From positions 6,574,024 to 6,638,023 of the forward strand of contig OZ026598.1 of NCBI GenBank assembly GCA_964020085.1: a stretch of DNA of 64,000 nt, given 5' to 3'. The notes beneath the pieces were generated by a model. That model was not told where the DNA came from. It worked only from the letters and a program-made list of their open reading frames with translations, and did no database searches. Within the stretch, counting starts at the first letter, position 1, and the number at the start of each line of letters is the position of its first letter. Positions 47,383 to 59,208 of this stretch are shown piece after piece. This DNA comes from Micromussa lordhowensis (taxonomy: Eukaryota > Cnidaria > Anthozoa > Scleractinia > Lobophylliidae). Made by a program: the position numbers and the translations under genes.

Positions 47383-50300
47383 ATGTTGACGAGTTTAGGA
47401 TTACTGGCAATTCTGCTGCTCGTTCCACTTCCATCGACAGAAGGTACGAAAGTGACGGTTTCTGCTTTGTAAGACATGAAATCCTATATATGAGTGAGCA
47501 AAAGTAACACGGAAAAAGTATCCAGAGAATAGAATTCAGTTCTGTTGAATCTAATTTCAACCCAAAAAGAATTCAAATCTGATTATTATTGAAAGAACAT
47601 TTCACACATGTATTAATCCAACTTTCTCAGCACTCGATACCACATGTATTTCACCAAGGATTTTTTCCATGTAGCCTCGGTACAAATCTCGCAAAACGAC
47701 ACTACTAGAAAGGAAAAAAGAGGGCTTAGATTTCTTAGCAGCTTGGATGAAAATGACCGACATAGTGTAAAAGGAACGAAACATTAAAAGTCTACACAAT
47801 TAATAACATCTGTGCGCTTTTGTTAAAAATTAGGATGTCGTTTTTCCATAGCGGAAAGCCTTGTTTCAATGCTCGTTTCATAATTTCCAAAAATATAGTA
47901 GCTGGTAACTGAACCGTGTAGGTAATTTCATGGAAAAAGAAGGAGAAGTTAAATTTGTCTATTATGATTTGAAAAAATAGAAAGAATCCAAAACGGAGCT
48001 CACCCAGCCTATTTTTTTTGAACAATGAAGATGGACCGCGCCTTAAGCGAATTAAGTTTTGCCTCGCAGTAATAAAGGGGGAATGAAAGTTGTGTAGAAA
48101 AGCATTTTCTCGCATTGAATTATTGGAGGCGTTCAACAAAACAGACTTTGATCTTACATTATCAGCTATTTTGACTGAAAAGAAATTAAGACTATGAAAC
48201 AAATCTAAGAATTCGTACCTGGGTGTTCTAAAAGAGGCGTCTTTTAGTCTTTTAGATGATCTCTAATGGCGGGAAAAATTGCGCTCAATAAGGATGAGTA
48301 ATGCAACCCAGTGGAATCACTTTATCAGAATAATCCGTTCACATGGAAATATCTATCTAGAGTTCAACTGAGATAAATGGCATAAAGAGCAACTAATATT
48401 TCATACGCGAAAAAGTAACTTTTGTTTTGATTGTTTTACTTTTTTTAACTGAAACAGCTTTATGTGGACAGCGCGTCGCTAAGTCGTCCCGCGTGGTAAA
48501 CGGTGAAGAAGCCACACCCAATTCGTGGCCGTGGCAGATTTCTCTCCGCTACAAAAATTACCCAAATGACAATGCCTATGGTCACATTTGTGGAGGATCA
48601 CTTATTGAAAATGACTTGGTTTTAACGGCCGCTCATTGCGTGAATTTTGAACCCAATCCTGCTGCATTTAAAGTAACTGTTGGTAAGTTTATCACATAGG
48701 TGCTTCGGGGATGCGGATGGGCCAAAGGCTATTGTTATGTCCATATAGGAGCATCCTTCACTTTCCCTTCTCCTTACACTTCCTTCCTTCCCTCTATCCT
48801 TCTATCCTTCCCTCCATACTTCCTTCTTTCCTTCTTTCCATGTTTCCTTACTTCGATTGCTCCCTCACGCTTCTGTGCTTGCAATCTTTCATTCTTTCTC
48901 GATGGCTTGCCTGTTTGCTTGATCGCTTGCTTTCTTGATTGTATGTTTGCTTGGTTCCTTGCTCTCTTTCTGTCTGCATGGCTACTTGCCTCAATTATAT
49001 TCAGTTGATTTTTCTTAAATAATTCGAACTCGTTTCTTCATTTTGTCTCCAGGTTCTCACTACCGCGAGGGTCTTCCAACCTCGGTTCAAGAGACAATCA
49101 ACGTGATACATGTTATCTATCACGAGAACTACAACGATACTACAATCCAAAACGACGTAGCCCTGTTAAAACTTGAGAGGCCAATCACACCAAGTGACAA
49201 GGTCAACACTGTCTGTCTTCCAGAAAATAGCCAAGATACGATATCGCCAGGAACATACTGTTTTATCACCGGTAAGGTAGCAGACAATTAAGAAGCTTTC
49301 TTAGTCATACTCAGGTCTTGACTTAACTTCGCCCCTTAACTAGTTTAATTTCTATGGAGGGGAACTGCTTGATAGAAGCTCGGTTCAGAAGCATGTGTTG
49401 CGTGTACTGGTCAAACATTTAATTGTCACAATGTATTTCTCCATCCCAGTGTTAAAATAGGAACAGAATGATAGTTTGGGTGATCTAACAGATTTGGCAG
49501 AGTTTGTTCACGATCGTCAAGTATCTAATAGATTACAAGGGAGTACCTTTCATGCAGGAAATAGCATACGGAATATGATTGACTCACTACTTTGCCAATG
49601 GCTACTTGTTGAGGGTTTGGATGGGGTCGGCGATTTCTCAGCTAATTCTTTGTAAATGTTGCAGTTGTCAAGTAAAGAACGCGTAATTTCTCCCAAATCA
49701 TTTCAAACAATTCGCAGCTATAAAAAGATCTTGTTTGCATTTATTTCCATTTATTTTTCCAGGCTGGGGACGTACGATTGGCGGAGGATCCGCAGCCGAT
49801 GTATTGCAACAAGCATTGCTTCCAGTGGCGGGTCACAAAACATGCAAAAGCAAAATGAAAGCTGTGGGAAGGATCTACAAAAGACTCATGTTGTGTGCTG
49901 GAGCTGAGGGTAAAGGAGGTTGTCAGGTGAAAAAAATTCTTTTTGCTACCTAACAAACAAAGTTTGTCAAAATGAGAAAAGTGGTTACGTAATCTCCATA
50001 GCAGGACAACCAAATATATAGATCCACAACGACAGTGCATTAATATTTAAGAGTTTTAATGCTAAGATTATTTCTTATCAAGGTTTCTGTCCTTTCATAT
50101 TCTGCAAAGGAGTGGAGTGAGCCAGTCAGGGGTTCTGAGACCTACCGTGCCAGAGCTATAAATAGTCGAGTTTCGTATTCCCGGCTACCCTGGGCCGAGC
50201 AAAGAACGTGGCACGGAAGCGAGGCTTATGTGGAGTAAAATCTTTCGCAGCTTCATGTTGTTCGCAACTAAGATTTTTAAAACAATCTCAGTTAAAGAAA

Positions 50301-52755
50301 TGGAACCTAATTTCGTAAGAATGAAAGTTCCTGAGTTGAAAAAGTACTTACAAGTGCGAGGAGTCAGTGTTGCAAATAAGCGCCGCGAAGAATTTTTGGA
50401 TTTGTCTGTAAAAGATCACAGCTCATTTTTCTCTAGTTTATCTTTCTACATATAAGTTATTCAGTTTGTTGTGCAACAACAATATTATGGATCGTTTGTG
50501 CACAAAATTCAACTATCAAAGGGTTTGACTAGATTACAAAGGGCGGCGCAGACTATTACAGTTTGATCACCAACTGAAGCAAGAGAGATAGGCAAAACAC
50601 CTTGAAGGATCTTGCAATTGAAACCCTTTAACCTTTGAATAGCCCTCTCAAAATGTATTCGTACAGCTGCAATGCGTCGTGTTTGTGTACATGGCCTTTG
50701 TGGAAATTTGCTTACCGTGGAAAATGGAGGGATGCTTAAAGTGGCCCTTCTCTTTGTGACAAAACCCCTGTCTGCCATACAATCATCATTGGGTCCCAAT
50801 TTGACAATCAAACCTGATTTCATATATAGTTGTCCGAAGCAGCTCCTGACCACAGTTGTGAGACAAATGTAAAAGCACCAGTAGGAGAAACTCCTACTAA
50901 AAGTTGAAAAGTGTTTGAGCTTTTATAATTGCTCAGTGTAACTTTATGGGCCGGTGGGTTTTTGAATTTTTATTTCAGTACAGTCAATAATGACTCTTGT
51001 CCGAGGAAACGTGGCAAAACTCTTTGGTAAATGTCTCTTTACTTGCTGCCTTTTGGGCCACACTATCAAAATGTCTTCAAACGCATGGTAAAGCATGTTT
51101 AACCAGGTTGTGAAGATTTTGGACACACATCTCTTCGAAAGTGAATGATTATCAGCCAGGTGACCCATCAACAAACCAAGTCTGAGCCTCACAAGGACTA
51201 AAAGAAACTCTGCAAACAATGGCACCTGTCTTTTGAAGCCTGGTTTGTTTCGGGCTTTTTCTTCCTATAAGTAGAAGTAACTTACAATTAAATTTACATC
51301 AAAAGCATTTCTATTTTTAAGGAAAGCCGGTTTGCAAACTAAAGGCTTTTCTACCCAAATATATTTGTACAGCCAACTTCTTTATGAGTTGCTTGCATAA
51401 AAGGTTATTCAAGTTACAAGCCTTTTCCCTTGGAAATGAAGCCATATATGGTAAACTGCTCAGTTTTAATTCTGACTTGCAGATGTAAAGAATGAGGCAT
51501 TTAATTTTTTTCCCAATTGTGAAGACTGCGAGGGATACCAGAAAACTCCATTTTTTGAGGCAGCACATGGAAAAAGATGTAACTGATCACAATTAAATTG
51601 GTTTAAGCTCCCATGTTAAAACAGCATTCACCAACCTGATAAGCTTCCTTCTCGGTTTTTTTCTTGCCATCCCAATATTTCATTTTTTCAGCAATTGGTT
51701 GTAAAACGTTGAACACCATAAATAAGCAAGCCAGTGATGGAATGCCAGAGTAAAACCTGACTGTGATCGTTTTTACAAACATCCTCAACAAAAAGATCCA
51801 TTTCTAGTTGAGTTTTGTTTTCCAGCTTTTCCTTACAATCAGCCATTACTTCTAAGTTGGAGGCTGTTAAATCAGTTTGGACTTCGGCATCAACGTACAC
51901 GGGCTCACAATAAGGGGTATTAGGCCCTTCAAAAGCAGAATATTCTTCTTTCGACCCATGATCCATTAGTTCCGGTTTAACGTCTTGCTTTTCTCGGTTC
52001 GTAAACAGTTTTCTATTCTTCGATGTCTGCGGTGTTTTCTTTCGCTCATTTCGACCTCTCTCTTCGGGCTCAGTACGACATTTCGGAGGTTTCCGCTGAA
52101 GATGTTATGGGAATGCAAATATTAATGCAAATATTGAACAGGATTCAATTTAGTCGGACCAAGAGCTCCTTCGAAATGAACTGAACATATTCTGGTGTAC
52201 CTTGTAACATTAAAATGTCCAGAAGACAGGCTACAATCCATCGCCTACGCCGCTCTCGTTTGGACATTCCCGCGGCCTAATACTTATTTGAGTTGTCTTG
52301 ATGGAATGGAAAAAATGTAACATTTGCCAGTTCCGGTTTTTTTTTCAACATTTTTCTGTTTCTGGGTGCTATTTGAGCAGTTAAAAGCACAACAGTGATG
52401 CCACACCATTTCTAGAGCTCTCGTCGACTCATTACTTCCCCGCATCAGCCTCACTTTGGTGCGTTTTTGCGTAACTCGCCCCAGTGCGGCTGGGAATACG
52501 AAACTGGGCTATTGCATTCTGCACTATCTGAGATTGTCCCACTAGTTTATCTTCTGACCCACATTAAAATTATTGAATATTTTTACTCTGTTTTAGGGAG
52601 ACAGCGGAGGACCTCTTGTTTGTGAAGAGAATGGCAAGTGGGTTTTAAGAGGTGTAGTCAGTTGGGGAACATATTTTTGTCACACAGATTACTTCACTGT
52701 ATTTGCTCGTGTGTCCAACTTCGTGAACTGGATAGAGACAAACAAGATGTCCTGA
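47383..52755 (+). CDS. Protease G: secreted chymotrypsin/elastase-like S1A serine protease zymogen (275 aa, intact)
   Basis: Exons: 47383-47443, 48458-48682, 49053-49271, 49763-49926, 52597-52755; all GT-AG with conserved phases. The signal peptide starts [14 protein letters not shown]. Activation is after Arg before VVNGEE. His80, Asp130 (QNDVALL) and Ser226 are present, with ten cysteines in the family pattern. Exon 4 ends GGCQ. The Gly after the exon 2/3 join is followed by Ser-His-Tyr where the others have Ala-His-Tyr. Intron 4 holds a 2.3-kb DNA transposon flanked by TA. The UTR donor follows 52777, the UTR exon starts at 53238 and AATAAA is at 53356-53361. No inactivating change seen. 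Confidence 0.92.
50228..50455 (+). CDS. SAP-domain-like frame of the transposon
   Basis: 75 codons. Residues about 31-60 ([20 protein letters not shown] and on) match the SAP DNA-binding motif, a two-helix domain with the LKKYL-x4-G signature. The frame ends shortly after the domain, whereas related element proteins are much longer, so it is probably the truncated N-terminus of the second element protein; in ISL2EU-type elements that partner is a YqaJ-like nuclease. Not part of protease G. Confidence 0.5.
   Translation: MWSKIFRSFMLFATKIFKTISVKEMEPNFVRMKVPELKKYLQVRGVSVANKRREEFLDLSVKDHSSFFSSLSFYI
50509..52276 (-). pseudogene. Degraded DDE-type (DDE_Tnp_4-like) transposase
   Basis: Reading leftward: a basic N-terminal region ([17 protein letters not shown] at about 52275); a hydrophilic linker with [24 protein letters not shown] (51770-51690); a segment with [20 protein letters not shown] and [15 protein letters not shown] (51225-50944), the first catalytic Asp region; [20 protein letters not shown]; then [10 protein letters not shown] and [12 protein letters not shown], where the later acidic residues lie. 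Frame changes occur near 51770, 51240-51600 and 50850-50930; some may be introns. No intact protein can be read. Confidence 0.75.
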
Positions 52756-53613
52756 TCGATAAAAGATTATATCAAAGGTATGTTTGACATATCCCGGATG
52801 CCTAATCACCTGCGTGACTGATAGTTCAGCGACTTAACTTTAGTCTTAGATGTAGAGTAGTGAGTAATTTTTCATTTACTGACACTAGCAATCGATCCAA
52901 AATAATTGAAAAATGAGGCATGTAGTCGCATAGGCGGAGTTTTTAGATTCTCGTCTAATTTTTATACTAGAGAGTCAACAATTTCTGCTACAAGTAGCTT
53001 AGGCGTTTTTTTTGTATACATTTGGCCGCCAAGAACTGACACCATGCTAAACCAGGCCATAGGATGAACTAAAGTTCGTTTGAGGAATAGCCAATAGAGG
53101 TTTCTTTTAAAGTTATATTTAGATTCGCGCTTGTTGACTGTTTTTCAACTTAACGCGTACGCTTGTTTAAAATTCACATCGAATTTTCAAAACCCTAGTG
53201 TGTCTGGTTGTTGAATAGTTTTTACGTTTCTTTTCAGGTCTTAAGGTCAGAAGCTTTCAGAACTTCTTAGTGTTGGCATGGACCTAGAAGACAACAAAAT
53301 GAGAACTAGCAGTGGAGACATAATTTAGGGGAATTATAAATTATCTGACTAGAGGAATAAAATGAATTAAAAGTTGTCAACAATAACTGAATTGCGTTGT
53401 GGCTTATATTGCTGCCAGTTGTATTACTTTTATGTTGTTTATTTCGATATCTAATACGCGGAGACGAATGTGTGAGCGCGAGCCCACTACTCAAGTCGTT
53501 ATTTACAAAGCGAGTGACACGTTGTTATTTTCCAAGAACTGTAATTTTTAAGTGTGTGTCGCATGATACGTTCTTGTCCAGTTGAAAAAAGGGACGATTC
53601 ACTATCGATATGC

Positions 53614-54640
53614 GATCATAGCTGGATTTATGATACTGATCGGGGACCAGAGTTCAAATCCGCCTCGCTGCCACTAGATCCGGTATTGTGTCTGGTGGTC
53701 CCAGATTCAAGTCCTCCATACTTTGTAATTAGTGGTCAACCTTCCACCAGTTGCAATCTTTTAACAAGTGTCTCTTCACTTTGCAATATTTGTTTGCTTG
53801 ATTAGTACAGAACTTCAAGGGCTAACGCTCGAAACGTCAGCCTCCGAATTTCTTTAAGGTGGCCAATTCACATTGTCAACTCAGTTGCTAAAACCAAGTT
53901 ATCTTGTAATACTCCCCATCGACGCAGCACCGCAGTTTCTTTAGAAACTTACCCCCTTTATACAAAGCACTTCGTTTTTCAATTTTTGTTTACCATCTAA
54001 AGACTAGCGGCCTCGCGCTAAAACGTTAATGACAGCTTATTGTCGGCTGAAATAATAGCTTGTACTTAAAAACAAGAAAATAACAAACAACGATTTAAAA
54101 ACTGTCAGCTAGTCACATCCCGGTGATTTGAACTTTTAAACGGAGATAGCTGGTTGAAAGAAGTATTTCAGTTCTGCACAGTTCTGTAATGAACAGACCA
54201 CTTTCACAAATGGCGACCAATTATAAATTATTTTGCAAGTATTGAAATTAGCCTTACTAACCCGATTTTGAACTTGGTGATTCTAAAGAAGTTTTACTCT
54301 GAAACAAGGTTAGAAAGGGTAATTTAAATGCATACTAAATAATTTTAAATTGGCGGCCATTTATGAAAAGGGTATATTAATTCGCACAAATGTGTCTTTG
54401 CAGCTGATACAATTCATTGCTCTGTCATCGACATTGAAACATAAACATATCTTGCGAAGGCGAAGCATTGACCATTAATGCCTAAGTCTTTGTAATCAAC
54501 TAATATTAATATTAGCTTTTTCTCAAAATGTACTAAATTTCCCAACATGTTAAGGTTAAATGGAATATTTTGCATCATTATTTATTGGGCCAAAAGTTAT
54601 CATGTTGGACCACACTGTTGTAATATGTTATGAGATGTTA
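53614..54640 (+). repeat. 1027-bp tandem duplication downstream of G, copy 1
   Basis: Starts GATCATAGCTGGATTTATGA. It is repeated immediately at 54641 with only a handful of differences. Includes a Penelope-like end (about 53806-53985) and part of the upstream segment shared with D and G. Confidence 0.9.
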
Positions 54641-55868
54641 GATCATAGCTGGATTTATGATACTGATCGGGGACCAGAGTTCAAATCCGCCTCGCTGCCA
54701 CTAGATCCGGTATTTGTGTCGGGTGGTCCCAGATTCAAGTCCTCCATACTTTGTAATTAGTGGTCAACCTTCCACCAGTTGCAATCTTTTAACAAGTGTC
54801 TCTTCACTTTGCAATATTTGTTTGCTTGATTAGTACAGAACTTCAAGGGCTAACGCTCGAAACGTCAGCCTCCGAATTTCTTTAAGGTGGCCAATTCACA
54901 TTGTCAACTCAGTTGCTAAAACCAAGTTATCTTGTAATACTCCCCATCGACGCAGCACCGCAGTTTCTTTAGAAACTTACCCCCTTTATACAAAGCACTT
55001 CGTTTTTCAATTTTTGTTTACCATCTAAAGACTAGCGGCCTCGCGCTCAAACGTTAATGACAGCTTATCGTCGGCTGAAATAATAGCTTGTACTTAAAAA
55101 CAAGAAAATAACAAACAACGATTTAAAAACTGTCAGCTAGTCACATCCCGGTGATTTGAACTTTTAAACGGAGATAGCTGGTTGAAAGAAGTATTTCAGT
55201 TCTGCACAGTTCTGTAATGAACAGACCACTTTCACAAATGGCGACCAATTATAAATTATTCTGCAAGTATTGAAATTAGCCTTACTAACCCGATTTTGAA
55301 CTTGGTGATTCTAAAGAAGTTTTACTCTGAAACAAGGTTAGAAAGGGTAATTTAAATGCATACTAAATAATTTTAAATTGGCGGCCATTTATGAAAAGGG
55401 TATATTAATTCGCACAAATGTGTCTTTGCAGCTGATACAATTCATTGCTCTGTCATCGACATTGAAACATAAACATATCTTGCGAAGGCGAAGCATTGAC
55501 NNNNNNNNNNNNNNNNNNNNNNNNNNNNNNNNNNNNNNNNNNNNNNNNNNNNNNNNNNNNNNNNNNNNNNNNNNNNNNNNNNNNNNNNNNNNNNNNNNNN
55601 NNNNNNNNNNNNNNNNNNNNNNNNNNNNNNNNNNNNNNNNNNNNNNNNNNNNNNNNNNNNNNNNNNNNNNNNNNNNNNNNNNNNNNNNNNNNNNNNNNNN
55701 CATTAATGCCTAAGTCTTTGTAATCAACTAATATTAATATTAGCTTTTTCTCAAAATGTACTAAATTTCCCAACATGTTAAGGTTAAATGGAATATTTTG
55801 CATCATTATTTATTGGGCCAAAAGTTATCATGTTGGACCACACTGTTGTAATATGTTATGAGATGTTA
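54641..55868 (+). repeat. 1027-bp tandem duplication, copy 2, interrupted by an assembly gap
   Basis: Matches copy 1 from 54641 to 55500 and from 55701 to 55868. After removing the 200 N its length is 1028 bp, one base longer because of a T insertion near 54712. Confidence 0.9.
55501..55700. other. Assembly gap (200 N)
   Basis: The flanks read GAAGCATTGAC and CATTAATGCC, which are directly adjacent in copy 1 of the tandem duplication (about 54471-54482). No sequence appears to be missing, so the N-run is likely a default-size placeholder. Confidence 0.95.
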
Positions 55869-55882
55869 GATGGTGATAGGGA

Positions 55883-55898
55883 GGGGGGGGGGGGGGGG
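55883..55898 (+). repeat. Poly-G run of 16
   Basis: Sixteen consecutive G with further GGG either side, just right of the duplicated block. It can form a G-quadruplex and is prone to sequencing and length error. Confidence 0.8.
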
Positions 55899-56646
55899 AG
55901 GGCAAGCATGGGCAACATATTGATTGAAACGATGGTGAAATAGGTTGCGTCGAATGCTGCCTACTTACATCTTGCCGGGCCTTTACTCAGCTGTAACGAT
56001 ATACATTAACTGCGATTCAACATTCGTATGCCATTAGAGAAATTGGTTTCAGTGAGCTAAGAAGTTCTGTATCGATTATTCGCACTGCAGAACAACCGAT
56101 GCTTAGTGTTTTGAAAGAAATTATGGAGAACTAGTAAATTTTGTCATATTTGAAAATTGAAACTCCCACAGTTTAGTTTTAAGGATTTATTAAAAGCTTG
56201 CAGATGTTCCAATATTTACAACCGATATGCCTCAATTTTGCATAGTAGGATACTTTTAATAATTTCCCTAATGCATTCGGTATTTATATTTACCATCTTG
56301 TTTTAGATCATTTCGTATTTTCCTCCTCATCGAATTTAGCGCGATAAAGAACTAGTATAGGTATATATCATTAGTAAATATTATACGCAGCAGAATGGAT
56401 CTACAGTAATGAAATTATCCATTTCTCACCATGTGTCCCGAAATGCGCCAACCAATTTAAATTTAAAGAATATTTACGCACTGAGTGAATTGTGTTAACT
56501 GACCATAAACAAAACGTTTACAGTCCTGAAGTAAGCTTGTCAGTGTGTTGATGTAAAGGGGAATAAATAAATTAATAAATCAGAGAATACAAAAGATGAA
56601 TACCTCATTTAGCTGGGCGCAGTTTGACTCTTTCACTCGGCACAAA

Positions 56647-59173
56647 ATGTTGATGATTTTGGGATTACTGGCAGTTTTACTCGTTCCATCGCTTACAGAA
56701 GGTAAGAAGGTCAAGGATTTGTTCTTTGTAAGATACGAAGACCTGCATAATGACTGGATTTATGAAAACCGTCTCGATAATTTGCAGCAAACCGCCCATA
56801 TGCACTTTGATTTCACGACTCGTAAAGGCCTTAAAATCACTCCAAGCGGTGAAAACTAGAAAGAGAATGACAAGAAAAGGAAGCTAAGAGAGAGGAGGGA
56901 AAAAAGGACTGACATTCCTTTTAATCATCTACAAAAACGCTTGATTTCTACGGAAAAAGGCACTCGGTGACTCGGAAATCACACTCATTCCAAGGCTTAA
57001 ACATTTAAATCTAAATGCTACTAAAAGCATATTACTAGAGGCATATATTATGATGTTATTAATCCAACTTTCGATCTTATTTCACCGGTTATTGTTTTCA
57101 CGTAGGTCATCTACAAACACAATCATGTTAAAGAACACTGTATTGTAAGGAAAATAAAGGCAAAGGGAGCTAAAATCCTACAGAGCGAAGAAAGAGCTAG
57201 GGAAAAGAGGCCGACATGATGTCAAAGGACAAAAAATTAAATTCTTTACCACAAGTAACATTTCTGGGTTATAATTGTGCAATAGCTATTCGACTTTCGT
57301 AAAAACGCGTTCTTAACAGCATACGCATTAAAATACCGATCCCAAAGCAGAATGTTTCTTAAAAAAATTCCACATACTGTAGTCAATTGATTGCCAGTTC
57401 AATTTCTGCTTTCAAAACATTGGGCTCTCCTTGCTCGGTCAGAAGGAAAAACGAAGCAATAGCTCATTTTTGATGATTTTACTTTCTTTTATGAAAGCTA
57501 AAGGTAAATGTGGCAGGCGTGTCGATCAGTCGTCCCGCGTGGTTAACGGTGAAGATGCCACACCCAATTCATGGCCGTGGCAGATTTCTCTCCGTTACAG
57601 ACATTACGGTCACATCTGTGGAGGATCGCTTATTGATGACGAATGGGTTTTGACAGCCGCTCATTGCGTGGCGTTTGAACCCACTCCCGCGGCATTTGAA
57701 GTCGTTGTTGGTAAGTTTATCACAGAACACAGTTCAATGTGGTTACACTGCAACAGTTTTTCCCTTTCCCTCCTTCCCGGCGTCCCTACCTGCCTGCCTC
57801 TCTCTGCCAGCCCCTCTCTCAACTGCTTGCCTGCTTGCATGCTTGTCTATTTGCCTCTTCCATCCTTCGCTTCCTCGCTTCCACGTTTGCTGGCTTACAT
57901 TGCTTCCTTGCTTTCGTGCTTTTATGCATATGTATGCATGCTTCATGTTTCCATAATCTCTCGCTTGCTAGCTTGCTTGAGTCATCGCTTACATGCTTGT
58001 TTGCTTTTTTTTCTTCTTGCCTGATTCCTTAATTGCTTGCTTTCTGGGTTTCTGTATATCTTCTCTGAAATAATTTGAACTCTTTTCTTCATCTTGTTTC
58101 TAGGTGCTCATTACCGTGAGGGTTCTCCCACTTCGGTTCAAGAAACAATCAATGTGACAGAAGTTATCGTTCACTGTGGGTACAGCGATAAAACACTGAA
58201 AAACGACGTTGCATTGTTAAAACTTCAGAAGCCGATCACACCAAGTAAGAAGGTCAACGTTGTCTGTCTCCCGAGAGATATGTATGATCAGATATGGCCA
58301 GGAAAAAAGTGTTTTATCACGGGTAAGGCATCAGAAAGTTGTAGAGCAATAATGAGTATATATTCTTAACTCAGCCTTAACTAGTTGGCGATCAAGTGGT
58401 TGATTTAATCCGGTTTAGGTGCGTGTGTCGTGTGTACTGGTCAAATAGTTTATGTCACAATGTATTTCTCGATCGAAGGGTGCAAATAGGAACGGAGCGA
58501 TTGTCTGGATGGCATAGCAGAGTTGACAGGTTTTTTACACGATTGTCAGATCTATATAAAAAAGGGCTCTTGTAGTATTGTAGATTATGGGACCAGGTCT
58601 CCCAAATTTACTAGTAACATTTCTTAGCTTATTCTAAGTAGACGTTGCAAAGGACTCGTCGTTCTCAGTTGACCGTCAAAATTTTGACCAGTTGTCAGCT
58701 ATATCAGTTTAACTCAGTACCCAGACACCCGTTTTCTGTTTGCCTTTTTTTGTTTCAGGCTGGGGACGTACAGTCGGTGGAGGTAATGCATCGGAAGTAT
58801 TGCAACAAGCAGTGCTTCCAATAGCGGATCACTTAACATGTCGCATAAGAAACAAGAACTTAACAAGAGTCTTCGAAGGACCAATGTTGTGTGCTGGAGG
58901 TGAAGGCAAAGGAGGATGCCATGTAAGAACAATGGTTCTTTCACATCTGAACTGTACAACTGTACAAAGCTTAAGTCTCAAAATTTGATTTGTCTGTCTC
59001 TCAGTCAGTCAATCAGTCCGTTAGTCTGTCTGTCTGTCTGTTGGTCTGTCTGTTGGTCTGTCTGACTCTGTTAATCTATCTGTATGTCGGTCCGCCTATC
59101 TGTCTATCGGTTTGTTCGCCTCTCTCTCTCTGTGTAAGTGTGTCTGTCTGTTTGTCGATGCATAAAGGGGATA

Positions 59174-59208
<35 letters not shown>

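Larger units (their letters stand above)
50165..52509. mobile_element. 2345-bp DNA transposon with convergent SAP and DDE-transposase frames, intron 4 of G
   Basis: Imperfect terminal inverted repeats: GTCGAGTTTCGTATTCCCGG at the left and, on the complement of the right end, GCCCAGTTTCGTATTCCCAG. The dinucleotide TA flanks both ends (50163-50164 and 52510-52511). Inside are a plus-strand SAP-like frame and a minus-strand degraded transposase, tail to tail. A TA duplication plus a two-gene convergent layout resembles the IS4EU/ISL2EU group, but this is inference. Confidence 0.75.

Noticed and set aside
53630..53720. Possible tRNA gene suggested by GTTCAAATCC-like box B words
   Set aside because: No acceptor stem or anticodon arm can be formed; at most SINE-like.
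56596..56646. Upstream in-frame ATG for protease H
   Set aside because: It would place 17 residues before the signal peptide and overlaps the promoter segment conserved with D and G.
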